From NCBI GenBank assembly GCA_024281055.1, contig JAMXLF010000096.1, positions 1 to 34,581 of the forward strand: DNA of 34,581 nt, read 5' to 3'. The notes beneath the pieces were generated by a model. The model did no database searches. It was not told where the DNA came from and saw nothing but the letters and a program-made list of their open reading frames with translations. Positions 17,984 through 25,282 of the stretch are shown here, piece after piece. Numbering within the stretch: position 1 is the stretch's first letter; each line of letters starts with the position of its first letter. The position numbers and the translations under genes are program-made. Source of the DNA: Geobacteraceae bacterium. GTDB lineage: Bacteria > Desulfobacterota > Desulfuromonadia > Geobacterales > Geobacteraceae.

Positions 17984-18090
17984 CAAAACTCCAAATTTCA
18001 ATTTCCAAATCTCAATTAAACTCCAAAATTCCAAATCCTCTCTTTTTTTCGATATTATTTTGGAATCTGGGATTTGTGATTTGGAATTTT
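17984..18090. repeat. AT-rich word-repeat inverted element between the DUF1385 gene and prfA
   Basis: About 107 bases. The left arm repeats the words CCAAATTTC, CCAAATCTC, CCAAAATTCC and CCAAATCC; the right arm holds their inverse as TTGGAATCTGGGATTTG and GATTTGGAATTTT. The centre is a pyrimidine run. It fills the whole 112-base gap and is related in wording to the 16848-16905 element. No promoter-like or coding signal is clear. Confidence 0.75.
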
Positions 18091-18091
18091 G

Positions 18092-18997
18092 CTAAATAAC
18101 CAGTCGGTCGTCCTTATGCCCCGCATTCGTCTCCAACGCCACCTGGAGAGACCGGATCGCCACCTCAAGCTGTCCGGCGTCAGGCTCGCGGGTGGTAAGC
18201 CGCTGCAGGGCTAGCCCCGGCGCGATGATCAGCCGGACCAGCCGGGACTGGTCGTGCCTGGCGCTCCACTTGAGAAATTCATAGGAGATCCCAGCGATGA
18301 GGGGCAGCAGAACGATCCGCGCCCCCGCCTTGAAATAGAACGGCCAGAGCTTGGGAATCAGCGAAAAGACCACGATGCTCACGAGCATGACGATGAGAAG
18401 AAAGCTCGTACCGCACCGGGGGTGGAGACGGCTGTGCTTCTGCACGTTCTCCACGGTGAGCTCTTCCCCAGCCTCGAAGGCGAAGATCGACTTGTGCTCC
18501 GCTCCGTGGTACTGGAAGACCCGCTGGATATCTCCCATCCGGGAGATGGACCAGATGTAGAGGAGAAAGACCGCCACCCGGATCACCCCGTCCACCAGGT
18601 TGAAGACGATGTTGGAGCTGCCGATGATGGGAACGAGGAGCTTGGTCAAGTAGAGGGGGAGGATGAAAAAGAGAAGGATCCCGAAACCGAACGCAACCGC
18701 CATGGTTCCTCCCATGGCCAGCGGCGAGAGGTCCTTTTTCTCTTCTTCCTCCGCCAGCGCTTCGTTGGCAGAGAAATTGAGTGCCTTGATGCCCGTGACC
18801 AGCGAGGAGAAGAGGGCGACCGCGCCCCGGACGATGGGAAGCTTCACGGCTGGAAACCGCTCAGACAGGGGAACGACCACGTCCTTCTTGACCACGATCT
18901 CACCGGAAGGCCTGCGTACGGCAATGGCCAGGGAGCGCGGGGCGCGCATCATGACCCCTTCTATAACCGCCTGTCCACCAATGTTAATTTTTGCCAT
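18092..18997 (-). CDS. DUF1385 family membrane protein
   Basis: A 301-residue protein of the DUF1385 family, whose function is not known. The signature INIGGQAVIEGVMMRAPRSLAIAVR opens the protein, and the conserved QYHGAEHKSIFAFEAGEELT and HPRCGTSFLL blocks follow. About five hydrophobic segments are seen, near residues 95-120, 125-150, 200-215, 225-245, so it is probably an inner-membrane protein. Conserved His and Cys (GAEHK, HPRCG) hint at a metal or catalytic site, which is inference. It lies between thyX and prfA; association with rpmE and prfA is common in several phyla. The start is ATG at 18995-18997. Confidence 0.92.
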   Translation of the reverse strand: MAKINIGGQAVIEGVMMRAPRSLAIAVRRPSGEIVVKKDVVVPLSERFPAVKLPIVRGAVALFSSLVTGIKALNFSANEALAEEEEKKDLSPLAMGGTMAVAFGFGILLFFILPLYLTKLLVPIIGSSNIVFNLVDGVIRVAVFLLYIWSISRMGDIQRVFQYHGAEHKSIFAFEAGEELTVENVQKHSRLHPRCGTSFLLIVMLVSIVVFSLIPKLWPFYFKAGARIVLLPLIAGISYEFLKWSARHDQSRLVRLIIAPGLALQRLTTREPDAGQLEVAIRSLQVALETNAGHKDDRLVI

Positions 18998-19015
18998 CGA
19001 TACCTCTTCGTGTGC

Positions 19016-19070
19016 GTAGGGGCGACCGGCGAGCCGCCCTCAAATGAATGGGGAATTGCCACACCCCTAC
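19016..19070. repeat. GTAGGGGC-family element between thyX and the DUF1385 gene
   Basis: A 55-base element with end repeats GTAGGGG (19016-19022) and CCCCTAC (19064-19070). The interior is less symmetric than in the his copies. The right terminal CTAC gives, on the minus strand, the TAG stop codon of thyX (19067-19069). Confidence 0.65.
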
Positions 19071-19756
19071 ATGTTGCGAAAAAATTCCCGCACCTCTGCC
19101 GTCTTTCCACAGGTCATGGCTCCCTCCGGACAGGGAGCAGTCAGACAGCCAGGTCCCGCGTTTTGAAAGATGATCGGCGCTACCGCCTTGACGAGCCGGA
19201 GCATCTCCACCGCCATCGTCCGAATCTCCCACTGGGCCCGCTCGCAGCAGCGCAGGGCAAAGAAATGGAGCAACTCGCGGGCGTTCATGGTCATAACGAT
19301 GTTGGTCTGCGTGGCATTCGGCAGAATATAGCGGGCGTCTTCCGCCGGAATGCCGGCCTCGACCATGTCGGCATAGGTATTGTGGAGTTCCCGCAACTGG
19401 GCCTCGAAACGGGCCAGCATCTCCGGGCGTTCCCCAATAGTGGGCGGCGTAACGGCAGCGAAGCGCTCCTTGTGGGATACGTAGCGCTGCGACTGCTGGG
19501 AAAAGGAGGCGATGCGGTGGCGGACCAGCTGGTGGCTCGTCACCCGGGAAATCCCGTCGATCCCGAAGGTGAAAGAGGCATGCTCGAGGACCGACTGATG
19601 GCCGAGCGACATGATCTTCGCGAGGAAGGATTCGATATCGACTGAGGAGAGCTTTTCCTGCAATTCTCCGATCCCCACGGGAGAATAGCAGAGACGCGCG
19701 GCAAGGGCCACGGCACGTTCCGGGTCGGGCGTGTACTGGAGAAGGGCGACTTTCAT
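19067..19756 (-). CDS. thyX: Flavin-dependent thymidylate synthase
   Basis: A 229-residue ThyX that makes dTMP from dUMP with methylene-THF, FAD and NADPH. The diagnostic RHR-x7-S motif is R79-H80-R81...S89 (RHRIASFSQQSQRY). The ATG at 19754-19756 (MKVALLQYTPDPE) is preferred: it has AGGA eight bases upstream and lies about 14 bases after the predicted RNA start, while the GTG at 19774 would lie before it. A Cys-rich C-terminal stretch (GCLTAPCPEGAMTC) is present. The stop TAG is inside the 19016-19070 repeat. Methylene-THF for ThyX could come from the gcv genes in the same window, although that link is only metabolic. Confidence 0.97.
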   Translation of the reverse strand: MKVALLQYTPDPERAVALAARLCYSPVGIGELQEKLSSVDIESFLAKIMSLGHQSVLEHASFTFGIDGISRVTSHQLVRHRIASFSQQSQRYVSHKERFAAVTPPTIGERPEMLARFEAQLRELHNTYADMVEAGIPAEDARYILPNATQTNIVMTMNARELLHFFALRCCERAQWEIRTMAVEMLRLVKAVAPIIFQNAGPGCLTAPCPEGAMTCGKTAEVREFFRNM

Positions 19757-19776
19757 CGATACGTTCCTGGTCACCT

Positions 19777-19803
19777 ATTATGCCATAGTCGGCCGATTTT
19801 CAA
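19777..19803 (-). promoter_or_regulatory. Predicted extended -10 promoter for thyX
   Basis: Minus strand: TTGAAA (19798-19803), a 15-base spacer, then TGG-CATAAT with the hexamer at 19777-19782. The short spacer is compensated by the extended -10 TGn. It supports the downstream ATG start of thyX. Confidence 0.45.
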
Positions 19804-19852
19804 AACCACAATTTGAACTGCTTCGAGGTATTACGGTTCTGAACGGGCCACG

Positions 19853-19888
19853 AAAAACAAAGGGGATTTCGCCCAAGACAAAATCCCC
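19853..19888 (-). terminator. Rho-independent terminator after rpmE
   Basis: Minus strand: GGGGATTT (19881-19888), an 11-base loop, then AAATCCCC (19862-19869), followed by TTTGTTTTT. A small inverted sequence GAGGC/GCCTC (19907-19920) lies between it and the rpmE stop. It separates rpmE from the thyX promoter. Confidence 0.75.
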
Positions 19889-19923
19889 CTTCCTCGTCGT
19901 TCCAGAGAGGCCGCAGCCTCATA

Positions 19924-20121
19924 CTACATGCCGTATCTTTTCCTGAACCGCTCGACGCGGCCAGCGGTGTCGATCAGCTTCTGCTTGCCGGTGAAGAAAG
20001 GATGGCAGGCGGAACAGATTTCGGTGGAAATCTCCGCCTTGGTGGAACGGGTCTGGAAGGTGTTGCCACAGAGGCATTTCACCGTCACTTCCTGGTACTT
20101 GGGATGAATCCCTTCTTTCAT
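19924..20121 (-). CDS. rpmE: 50S ribosomal protein L31 (zinc-binding form)
   Basis: A 65-residue L31 of the zinc-containing C+ type: C16, C18, C36 and C39 (VKCLCGN...[14 protein letters not shown]). The sequence [16 protein letters not shown] and the tail [11 protein letters not shown] are characteristic. It has a strong ribosome site, GAGGAGGAAG, just upstream of the ATG (20119-20121), and its own promoter and terminator, so it can be expressed alone. rho lies upstream on the same strand. Confidence 0.97.
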   Translation of the reverse strand: MKEGIHPKYQEVTVKCLCGNTFQTRSTKAEISTEICSACHPFFTGKQKLIDTAGRVERFRKRYGM

Positions 20122-20185
20122 ATCTTCCTCCTCGCAGGGGTCAGTGCCCCAGCTTAAACGGTATATAGTTTCACGGAAAGATTAA

Positions 20186-20214
20186 AAAATAGCACTTCCA
20201 ACCTATTTTTTCAA
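20186..20214 (-). promoter_or_regulatory. Predicted promoter for rpmE
   Basis: Minus strand: -35 TTGAAA (20209-20214), 17-base spacer, then -10 TATTTT (20186-20191) preceded by TGC (extended -10). The leader of about 60 bases before rpmE contains a small GGGG/CCCC inverted sequence next to the ribosome site. Confidence 0.5.
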
Positions 20215-20233
20215 GACTTTTTTAGTGGCTGCC

Positions 20234-21481
20234 CTACTTGCTCATGGAATCGAGGAACTCCTGATTGCTCTTGCTCTCCGAGAGCTTGTCGAGGAGGAAC
20301 TCCATGCTGTCCACCACGTTCATGGGATGTAGTACCTTGCGCAGGATCCAGATGCGGTTGAGGTAAGCCTTGTCGATAAGGAGTTCCTCTTTTCGCGTTC
20401 CCGACTTGTTGATGTCGATGGCCGGAAAGGTCCGCTTCTCCACGAGCTTGCGGTCAAGATGCAGCTCCATGTTGCCGGTTCCCTTGAATTCCTCGAAAAT
20501 GACCTCGTCCATCTTGCTGCCGGTATCGACGAGGGCCGTGGCGATGATGGTGAGGGAGCCCCCTTCCTCGATGTTGCGGGCTGCGCCGAAAAAGCGCTTC
20601 GGCTTGTGGAGGGCATTGGAGTCGACGCCGCCCGAGAGCACCTTGCCGGACGGAGGGATCACGGTATTGTAAGCACGGGCGAGCCGCGTGATGGAATCGA
20701 GGAGGATCACCACGTCCCGCTTGTGTTCCACGAGGCGCTTGGCCTTCTCGATGACCATCTCCGCCACCTGGATATGGCGCGAGGCTGGCTCGTCGAAGGT
20801 GGAGGAGACCACCTCGCCCCGCACGGAGCGTTGCATGTCGGTCACTTCCTCGGGCCGCTCGTCGATGAGAAGAACGATCAGGTAGACCTCTGGATGGTTC
20901 TCGGCGATGGAGTTGGCGATATTCTGGATGAGCATGGTCTTGCCGGTCCGGGGGGGGGCGACGATAAGGCCGCGCTGCCCCTTGCCGATGGGCGCCACCA
21001 GTTCGACCACCCGCATGGGCATATTGTCGTGGGTCGTTTCCAGCTTTAGTTTTTCATTGGGATAGAGTGGGGTCAGGTTGTCGAAGAGGATCTTGTCACG
21101 GGCCACGTCCGGCGACTCGAAGTTCACCGTCTCCACCTTGAGGAGGGCAAAGTAGCGCTCCCCCTCCTTGGGAGGACGGATCTGGCCGGAGACGGTGTCA
21201 CCGGTATGGAGGTTGAAGCGCCGTATCTGGGAAGGCGACACATAGATATCGTCGGGGCCCGGCAGGTAGTTGTAATCGGGTGCCCGCAGGAAACCGAACC
21301 CGTCGGGGAGCGTTTCCAGAACGCCCTCGCCGAAGATCATCCCATTCTTCTCCGTCTGGGCATTGAGGATGGCGAAGATCAGGTCCTGCTTGCGCAGGCT
21401 CGATGCCCCCTCGATATTGAGTCCCTTGGCGATGGCAGTCAATTCGTTGATTTTTTTGTTTTTCAGTTCCTGCAGGTTCAT
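20234..21481 (-). CDS. rho: Transcription termination factor Rho
   Basis: A 415-residue hexameric RNA-dependent ATPase. The N-terminal helical and cold-shock-like RNA-binding domains are seen ([46 protein letters not shown]). Walker A is A175-T182 (APPRTGKT), Walker B is [10 protein letters not shown], and the Q/R-loop region [20 protein letters not shown] follows. Length matches the compact proteobacterial form with no large insertion. ATG at 21479-21481 with AGGAGAA just upstream. A predicted promoter about 240 bases upstream gives a long leader. No clear hairpin terminator follows the gene. Confidence 0.99.
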   Translation of the reverse strand: MNLQELKNKKINELTAIAKGLNIEGASSLRKQDLIFAILNAQTEKNGMIFGEGVLETLPDGFGFLRAPDYNYLPGPDDIYVSPSQIRRFNLHTGDTVSGQIRPPKEGERYFALLKVETVNFESPDVARDKILFDNLTPLYPNEKLKLETTHDNMPMRVVELVAPIGKGQRGLIVAPPRTGKTMLIQNIANSIAENHPEVYLIVLLIDERPEEVTDMQRSVRGEVVSSTFDEPASRHIQVAEMVIEKAKRLVEHKRDVVILLDSITRLARAYNTVIPPSGKVLSGGVDSNALHKPKRFFGAARNIEEGGSLTIIATALVDTGSKMDEVIFEEFKGTGNMELHLDRKLVEKRTFPAIDINKSGTRKEELLIDKAYLNRIWILRKVLHPMNVVDSMEFLLDKLSESKSNQEFLDSMSK

Positions 21482-21840
21482 GGATTCTCCTGGGTGGGTA
21501 TGCGGTGTACGGCCATTAGGAAAGTTAGCAACACGAGGATATCTCTCGGGGTTCTAAGAACGGGCATTAGAGCAAATCGGGGCATGCGTGCTGATGACGG
21601 ATGACAACTATATCTCTGGGTTAAGGCTTAAATTATCATTCTGGAATTATGCGCTGAAGGCCTGCTGGATCAGGGGTAACGAAGCTGTAGGCTTATGACG
21701 TTTTTCGGGGATATTTCAATCTAACCACAAACCCCCTGTTTGTCAACTGATTATTTTATCAGAGCGTGCAAGGGAATTTCATTCGTGAATGAATATTTCA
21801 GGAAGTGCCCGGTGCGGAATTGGCACCCCACATTCGTTAT
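21482..21840 (-). promoter_or_regulatory. rho leader and promoter region (359-base gap without a gene)
   Basis: On the minus strand a good sigma-70 promoter is seen: TTGACA (21741-21746), 17-base spacer, TAGATT (21718-21723). This gives an untranslated rho leader of about 230 bases. Just upstream of the -35 is the AT-rich palindrome CTGATTATTTTATCAG (21747-21762), and further out a second inverted repeat TTCATTCGTGAATGAA (21778-21793) close to the end of the neighbouring HyfB-like gene. Long leaders often carry Rho autoregulation in other bacteria; nothing in this sequence proves it here. No terminator with a T-run is seen for the HyfB-like gene. Confidence 0.5.
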
Positions 21841-23847
21841 TTATATCTGCGTAGCCGCCAGAAGGAGAATCAAAGTGATGAAGGTATAGAGCATATAGAG
21901 ATGCAGGTGCCCATTCTGCATCCGGCGTATAAGTGCGGTTTTGACATAGAGGCGTTGCAGCATCGGGATATAAACCAGATCCAGCATTGTCTCCGGGACA
22001 TGGCTGGCAAAATGCGCGGGCTTCGGAAACGGACCGCGGACCACGGGCACATGGCCGTGGGGGCGGAGAACGCCGCGAAAGAAATGGACCAGCATCTCGG
22101 CGAACGACGAGGCGGTGTACTGCATCCGCGGGGTGGGAGCGGTGTAGCCGCATCCCCAGGTTTCTGTCGCGCCGGTCGGGAGCTGGGCCAGACGGCGCTT
22201 GAGCATGAAAGAGGTAAGGACGATGATCAGGACAAGGAAAATGGCCGCGCCGGATATCCACCAGAGATGGCCGGTCGTGGCGAGCGGCTCGGAAGAGAGG
22301 CCAAGGGCCGGATGCCAGCCGATTGTGGCACGCTGCAGAAGGGGAGCCGCAAGCCAGGGGATGAGACCGATAACAAAACAGACCGTCGTCAGGATGGCCA
22401 TCCCCCCCAGCATGGTGCGGGGTGCCTCGTGGGCGCCGGCAGCAGATTCGCCGCGCGGGGTGCCAAGAAAGACGATGCCGACAACCTTGACGAAACAGGC
22501 GACCGCAAGGCCGCCGATGAGCGCCAGCGCCGGCGCCCCCATTGCCGGAAAGCCTGCGGCAACGCCTCCCTGGGTGGTCACGCCACGCAGAAAACCGAGA
22601 TAGATCAGGAGTTCGCTCACAAAGCCGTTCAGCGGGGGGAGTCCACAGATGGCGACCGCCCCCACCAGAAAGAATCCGGACGTCCAAGGCAGCCTCCGCA
22701 GCAATCCCCCCAGGACGTCGATTTCTCGGGTGCCGGTGGCATGAATGATGGAGCCGGCTCCCAGGAAGAGAAGCGCCTTGAAGGTGGCATGGTTGACCAC
22801 GTGCAGGAGCGCCCCTGCCATACCGAGAAGCATCATGGCACTGTTGCCGACGCTCTGTCCGATCAGCGCCACCCCCACCCCCATCAAAATGATGCCGATA
22901 TTCTCGATGCTGTGATAGGCCAGGAGGCGTTTCAAATCATGCTGGCCGATGGCGAAGGCCACTCCGATGATGCCGGAAACCGCCCCCAGCGATAGAATCA
23001 GCGCCCCCCACCAGAGCGGAACCTCGGCAAAGAATGAGAGAATTCGCAAGAGGCCATAGATCCCGGTCTTGAGAACCACCCCGGAAAGGAGGGCGGATAC
23101 GTGGCTCGGGGCATTGGCATGGGCCGAGGGAAGCCAGACGTGCAGGGGCATCATGCCCGCCTTGAGCCCGAAACCGAACAGGGCGGTCATGAAAATAGCC
23201 AGTGCGATCCCGGAATGGGGCGAGAGGGTTCCGACAGTGGGGAAGGCAAACGTCCCGGCCGTGCTCTTCAGAAGGGAAAAGAGGGCAAAAAGTGCCAGGG
23301 CGCTTATGTGTGAAACGATGAGGTAGAGGCTTCCCGCCTCCCGTACCTCCCGGGTGGTATCTTCGGTGATGAGACAGAAGTAGGCGGCAAAGGACATCAC
23401 CTCCCACCAGAAGAGGAAGAGGACGCCGTTTCGCGACATGACGACCATGCCCAGCGACGCGGTCAGAAGACCGAAGAAAAAGGATAGCCGGCGCACGGTT
23501 CCGGTATTCTGTTCCGCAGCCCAGTACCCTCGGGCGTAGATCGCACAGGCACCGGATATGAGAAAAATGATGAAGAGAAAAAGGGCAGCAAGAGGATCCA
23601 CAGCGATGTCCGCCTCGCCGAAGGGAAGCCCCCACGGCATTTCACGGATGGAGGATGTGTGTCCCAGAAGGGCGAACAGTGCCCCGCAGATACCGGTGAG
23701 GGAGGCGACGCACATGGAAAGTGTCGAGAGGGTCTGCCCGGCTGCCGCCGGCATTGACGGCATCAGGAGCGGCACGCCGGAAAGCCCGGACAGAAAGACG
23801 GCGACCAGCAGGAGAGAGACGGGCGTGATAATCTCTCCCGGCAGCAT
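21841..23847 (-). CDS. hyfB: HyfB/NuoL-type proton-conducting membrane subunit (Ehr-associated copy, minus strand)
   Basis: A 668-residue antiporter-like subunit of the hydrogenase-4 / complex I family; the symbol is family-level. Many hydrophobic segments run the length of the protein. The core has the ion-channel motifs WWEVMSFAAYFCLI (membrane glutamate), FGFGLKAGMMPLHVWLPSAHANAPSHVSALLSGVVLKTGIYGLLR and DLKRLLAYHSIENIG. The C-terminal part (WGCGYTAPTPRMQYTASSF; HLHLYMLYTFI) closely resembles that of the plus-strand EhrA, so the two are paralogues. Its ATG is three bases after the EIIA-like gene, which implies one transcript. What complex it joins is not shown by the sequence; an alternative pump subunit for Ehr is plausible. 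Confidence 0.88.
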   Translation of the reverse strand: MLPGEIITPVSLLLVAVFLSGLSGVPLLMPSMPAAAGQTLSTLSMCVASLTGICGALFALLGHTSSIREMPWGLPFGEADIAVDPLAALFLFIIFLISGACAIYARGYWAAEQNTGTVRRLSFFFGLLTASLGMVVMSRNGVLFLFWWEVMSFAAYFCLITEDTTREVREAGSLYLIVSHISALALFALFSLLKSTAGTFAFPTVGTLSPHSGIALAIFMTALFGFGLKAGMMPLHVWLPSAHANAPSHVSALLSGVVLKTGIYGLLRILSFFAEVPLWWGALILSLGAVSGIIGVAFAIGQHDLKRLLAYHSIENIGIILMGVGVALIGQSVGNSAMMLLGMAGALLHVVNHATFKALLFLGAGSIIHATGTREIDVLGGLLRRLPWTSGFFLVGAVAICGLPPLNGFVSELLIYLGFLRGVTTQGGVAAGFPAMGAPALALIGGLAVACFVKVVGIVFLGTPRGESAAGAHEAPRTMLGGMAILTTVCFVIGLIPWLAAPLLQRATIGWHPALGLSSEPLATTGHLWWISGAAIFLVLIIVLTSFMLKRRLAQLPTGATETWGCGYTAPTPRMQYTASSFAEMLVHFFRGVLRPHGHVPVVRGPFPKPAHFASHVPETMLDLVYIPMLQRLYVKTALIRRMQNGHLHLYMLYTFITLILLLAATQI

Positions 23848-23850
23848 CGT

Positions 23851-24525
23851 CTACCTCCCCAGTTCCGCTTCAACCCGGCGTGCGGCCTCCCGGATCAGGG
23901 CCGGATTGCAGGGGGTGGTCAGGACGGAGCGGAAGGAGTCGTTTCGCAGGGCGTAGGCAAGCTTGGACAGCAGATGGAGATGGATCTTCACCGTCGGGCT
24001 GATGAGCATGAAGACGATCTCCACCGGCTTTCCGTCCAGTGCGCCGAAATCGACCGGTTGCTTGAGGAAACTCAAGGTGATCGCGGGCGAGGGAAGATTG
24101 ACCAGGATCGGGTTACGGACGTGGGGAATGGCGATGCCGTCGCCGATCGCCGTGGTGCCGAGCGCCTCCCGCGCCAGGAGCACCTGCAGCAGGAATTCGG
24201 GATCAACCTGGGGCGGCAGACTCAGATTGGCAACCAGGTTCTGAAGCACCGACAGCTTGTCGTTCCCCGGAACGCCGCAGAAGATCCCCCCTGCCTCCAG
24301 CGCCTCGGCCAGCGTAGGGAAGTCGAGAGCCTTTTCGTCTATCACGAACAGCGAGGGGGGCACCTTGATTCCGTGCTCGGTGGCCCATTCCAGGAGATCA
24401 ACCCGGTTGATGTGGTAAACGCCATTCATCTCAACGGCGTCGAGCCCCTCCTTGCGAATCCAGCGCAGGACAGTTTTTTCGTCTATCTGCATCAGTTCTG
24501 CTACATCTGCGGCCTTTATCATCAT
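23851..24525 (-). CDS. DNA-binding PTS EIIA-like protein (HTH plus EIIA fructose/mannitol-type domain)
   Basis: About 224 residues. The N-terminal about 55 residues resemble an excisionase/MerR-type helix-turn-helix (IKAADVAELMQIDEKTVLRWIRKEGLDAVEMNGVYHINRVDLLEW). Residues 75-220 form a PTS EIIA type 2 domain, with the phosphoacceptor histidine H135 in the motif GDGIAIPHVRNP. No EIIB or EIIC transport domain or sugar gene is nearby, so a regulatory role seems likelier than sugar uptake. Starts at 24522, 24525 (used) or GTG 24534 are all possible; GGAG is 11 bases before 24525. It sits directly upstream of the HyfB-like gene and 32 bases after the toxin gene. Confidence 0.85.
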   Translation of the reverse strand: MMIKAADVAELMQIDEKTVLRWIRKEGLDAVEMNGVYHINRVDLLEWATEHGIKVPPSLFVIDEKALDFPTLAEALEAGGIFCGVPGNDKLSVLQNLVANLSLPPQVDPEFLLQVLLAREALGTTAIGDGIAIPHVRNPILVNLPSPAITLSFLKQPVDFGALDGKPVEIVFMLISPTVKIHLHLLSKLAYALRNDSFRSVLTTPCNPALIREAARRVEAELGR

Positions 24526-24557
24526 GGTCGACACGACTCCCTAAAAACTACACGTCC

Positions 24558-24896
24558 TTATAGCGCCAACTGAAAACGGAGCGCCCGGTCCACCTGTTTC
24601 ATCAGCCCCTTGCTCACGAAACCGAGCCGGTCACTTACCACCTTGTTCTTGTCGATGGTGAACAGGAGATGGGAACTGATCTTGGCATCCTGGGCCAAAC
24701 CGGTCTTCGTCCGCGGCAGAAGGGTCTCGAAATCGTAGATACGCTCCAGATTGGAAAATGAGAGCGGAATAACGGTCACCACCGGCGAAAATTCATTGCT
24801 GATGTTGTTGCTGACCACCAGGCAGGGGCACGCGTCGGTGGCCTCGCCCCGATCGCGCACCAACTCGACCTGATAGATCCCGCACCGTTTATACAT
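24558..24896 (-). CDS. PemK/MazF-family toxin (endoribonuclease)
   Basis: A 112-residue protein with the PemK/MazF fold signatures: N-terminal KRCGIYQVELV, the conserved RP-VVSNN-like stretch CPCLVVSNNISN, VVTVIPLS, and the C-terminal GLAQDAKISSHLLFTIDKNKV followed by GFVSKGLMKQVDRAL. Such toxins cut mRNA at short sites and block growth. Its ATG overlaps the antitoxin 3' end by eight bases, normal for these pairs. Catalytic residues cannot be assigned exactly by eye. It reads in the same direction as the EIIA-like gene 32 bases downstream. Confidence 0.85.
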   Translation of the reverse strand: MYKRCGIYQVELVRDRGEATDACPCLVVSNNISNEFSPVVTVIPLSFSNLERIYDFETLLPRTKTGLAQDAKISSHLLFTIDKNKVVSDRLGFVSKGLMKQVDRALRFQLAL

Positions 24897-25125
24897 CCCG
24901 GCGCTCCGTTACCGACGCTTCGAAGCGCTTCAGCACCTCGACGGTCTGTTCGGCGGTAGCCTGATACCCTTCGATGATTCCTTTAAAACGTTCCTTCTTG
25001 AGCGCCACAAGCTTCTCATGTGCGGCCTCTTCCAGAAACTTGCTGATCCCCCGCGGACCATAGAGCGCCTTGATGTCGTCGACGATCGTCGTTGGCAGGG
25101 ATACGTTAAGACGTGTATTCGGCAT
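24889..25125 (-). CDS. Ribbon-helix-helix antitoxin
   Basis: A 78-residue protein whose first about 45 residues fit a ribbon-helix-helix DNA-binding fold: the beta strand TRLNVSLPTTIVDDIKAL and then helices GISKFLEEAAHEKLVAL. The charged C-terminal tail (KKERFKGIIEGYQATAEQTVEVLKRFEAS) would wrap the toxin. It precedes and overlaps the PemK-like toxin, so it is the antitoxin and probable autorepressor of the pair. GGAG lies about 12 bases before the ATG (25123-25125), next to a TATAAC that could be a -10. Confidence 0.82.
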   Translation of the reverse strand: MPNTRLNVSLPTTIVDDIKALYGPRGISKFLEEAAHEKLVALKKERFKGIIEGYQATAEQTVEVLKRFEASVTERRDV

Positions 25126-25282
25126 GGTTTAGTTATACTCCACTGCGATGAATTGTCGGCAACAAATGGTTTGACTTCTAAAAAATAATGCCATATATTT
25201 TTTTATGTGTCATTATTTTTTTTATGTCATAAGCCATGAAACCTTGGTTGCGACGTAGTGATCCCTGAAAGGCAGTCTGTTC
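25126..25282. promoter_or_regulatory. Divergent AT-rich control region between the antitoxin gene and ehrA
   Basis: A 157-base gap far richer in A/T than its surroundings. It contains a perfect 11-base inverted repeat AAAAAATAATG (25180-25190) and CATTATTTTTT (25211-25221) with a 20-base spacer, and the short palindrome TTATGTCATAA (25222-25232). Such symmetry suits binding of a dimeric regulator, such as the RHH antitoxin or the HTH-EIIA protein, but no binding site is known. No convincing sigma-54 element upstream of ehrA was found. Confidence 0.5.

Noticed and set aside
18254-19645. Plus-strand 463-codon open frame
   Set aside because: Antisense to the DUF1385 gene and thyX, crosses a promoter-free repeat, and has no recognisable domain.
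19757-19774. Upstream GTG start for thyX (adds six codons)
   Set aside because: It lies before the predicted RNA start and has no ribosome site, whereas the ATG at 19754-19756 has both.
21805-22995. Plus-strand 396-codon hydrophilic open frame
   Set aside because: Shadow of the HyfB-like membrane gene; His/Gln/Glu-rich composition is the expected reverse complement of hydrophobic codons.
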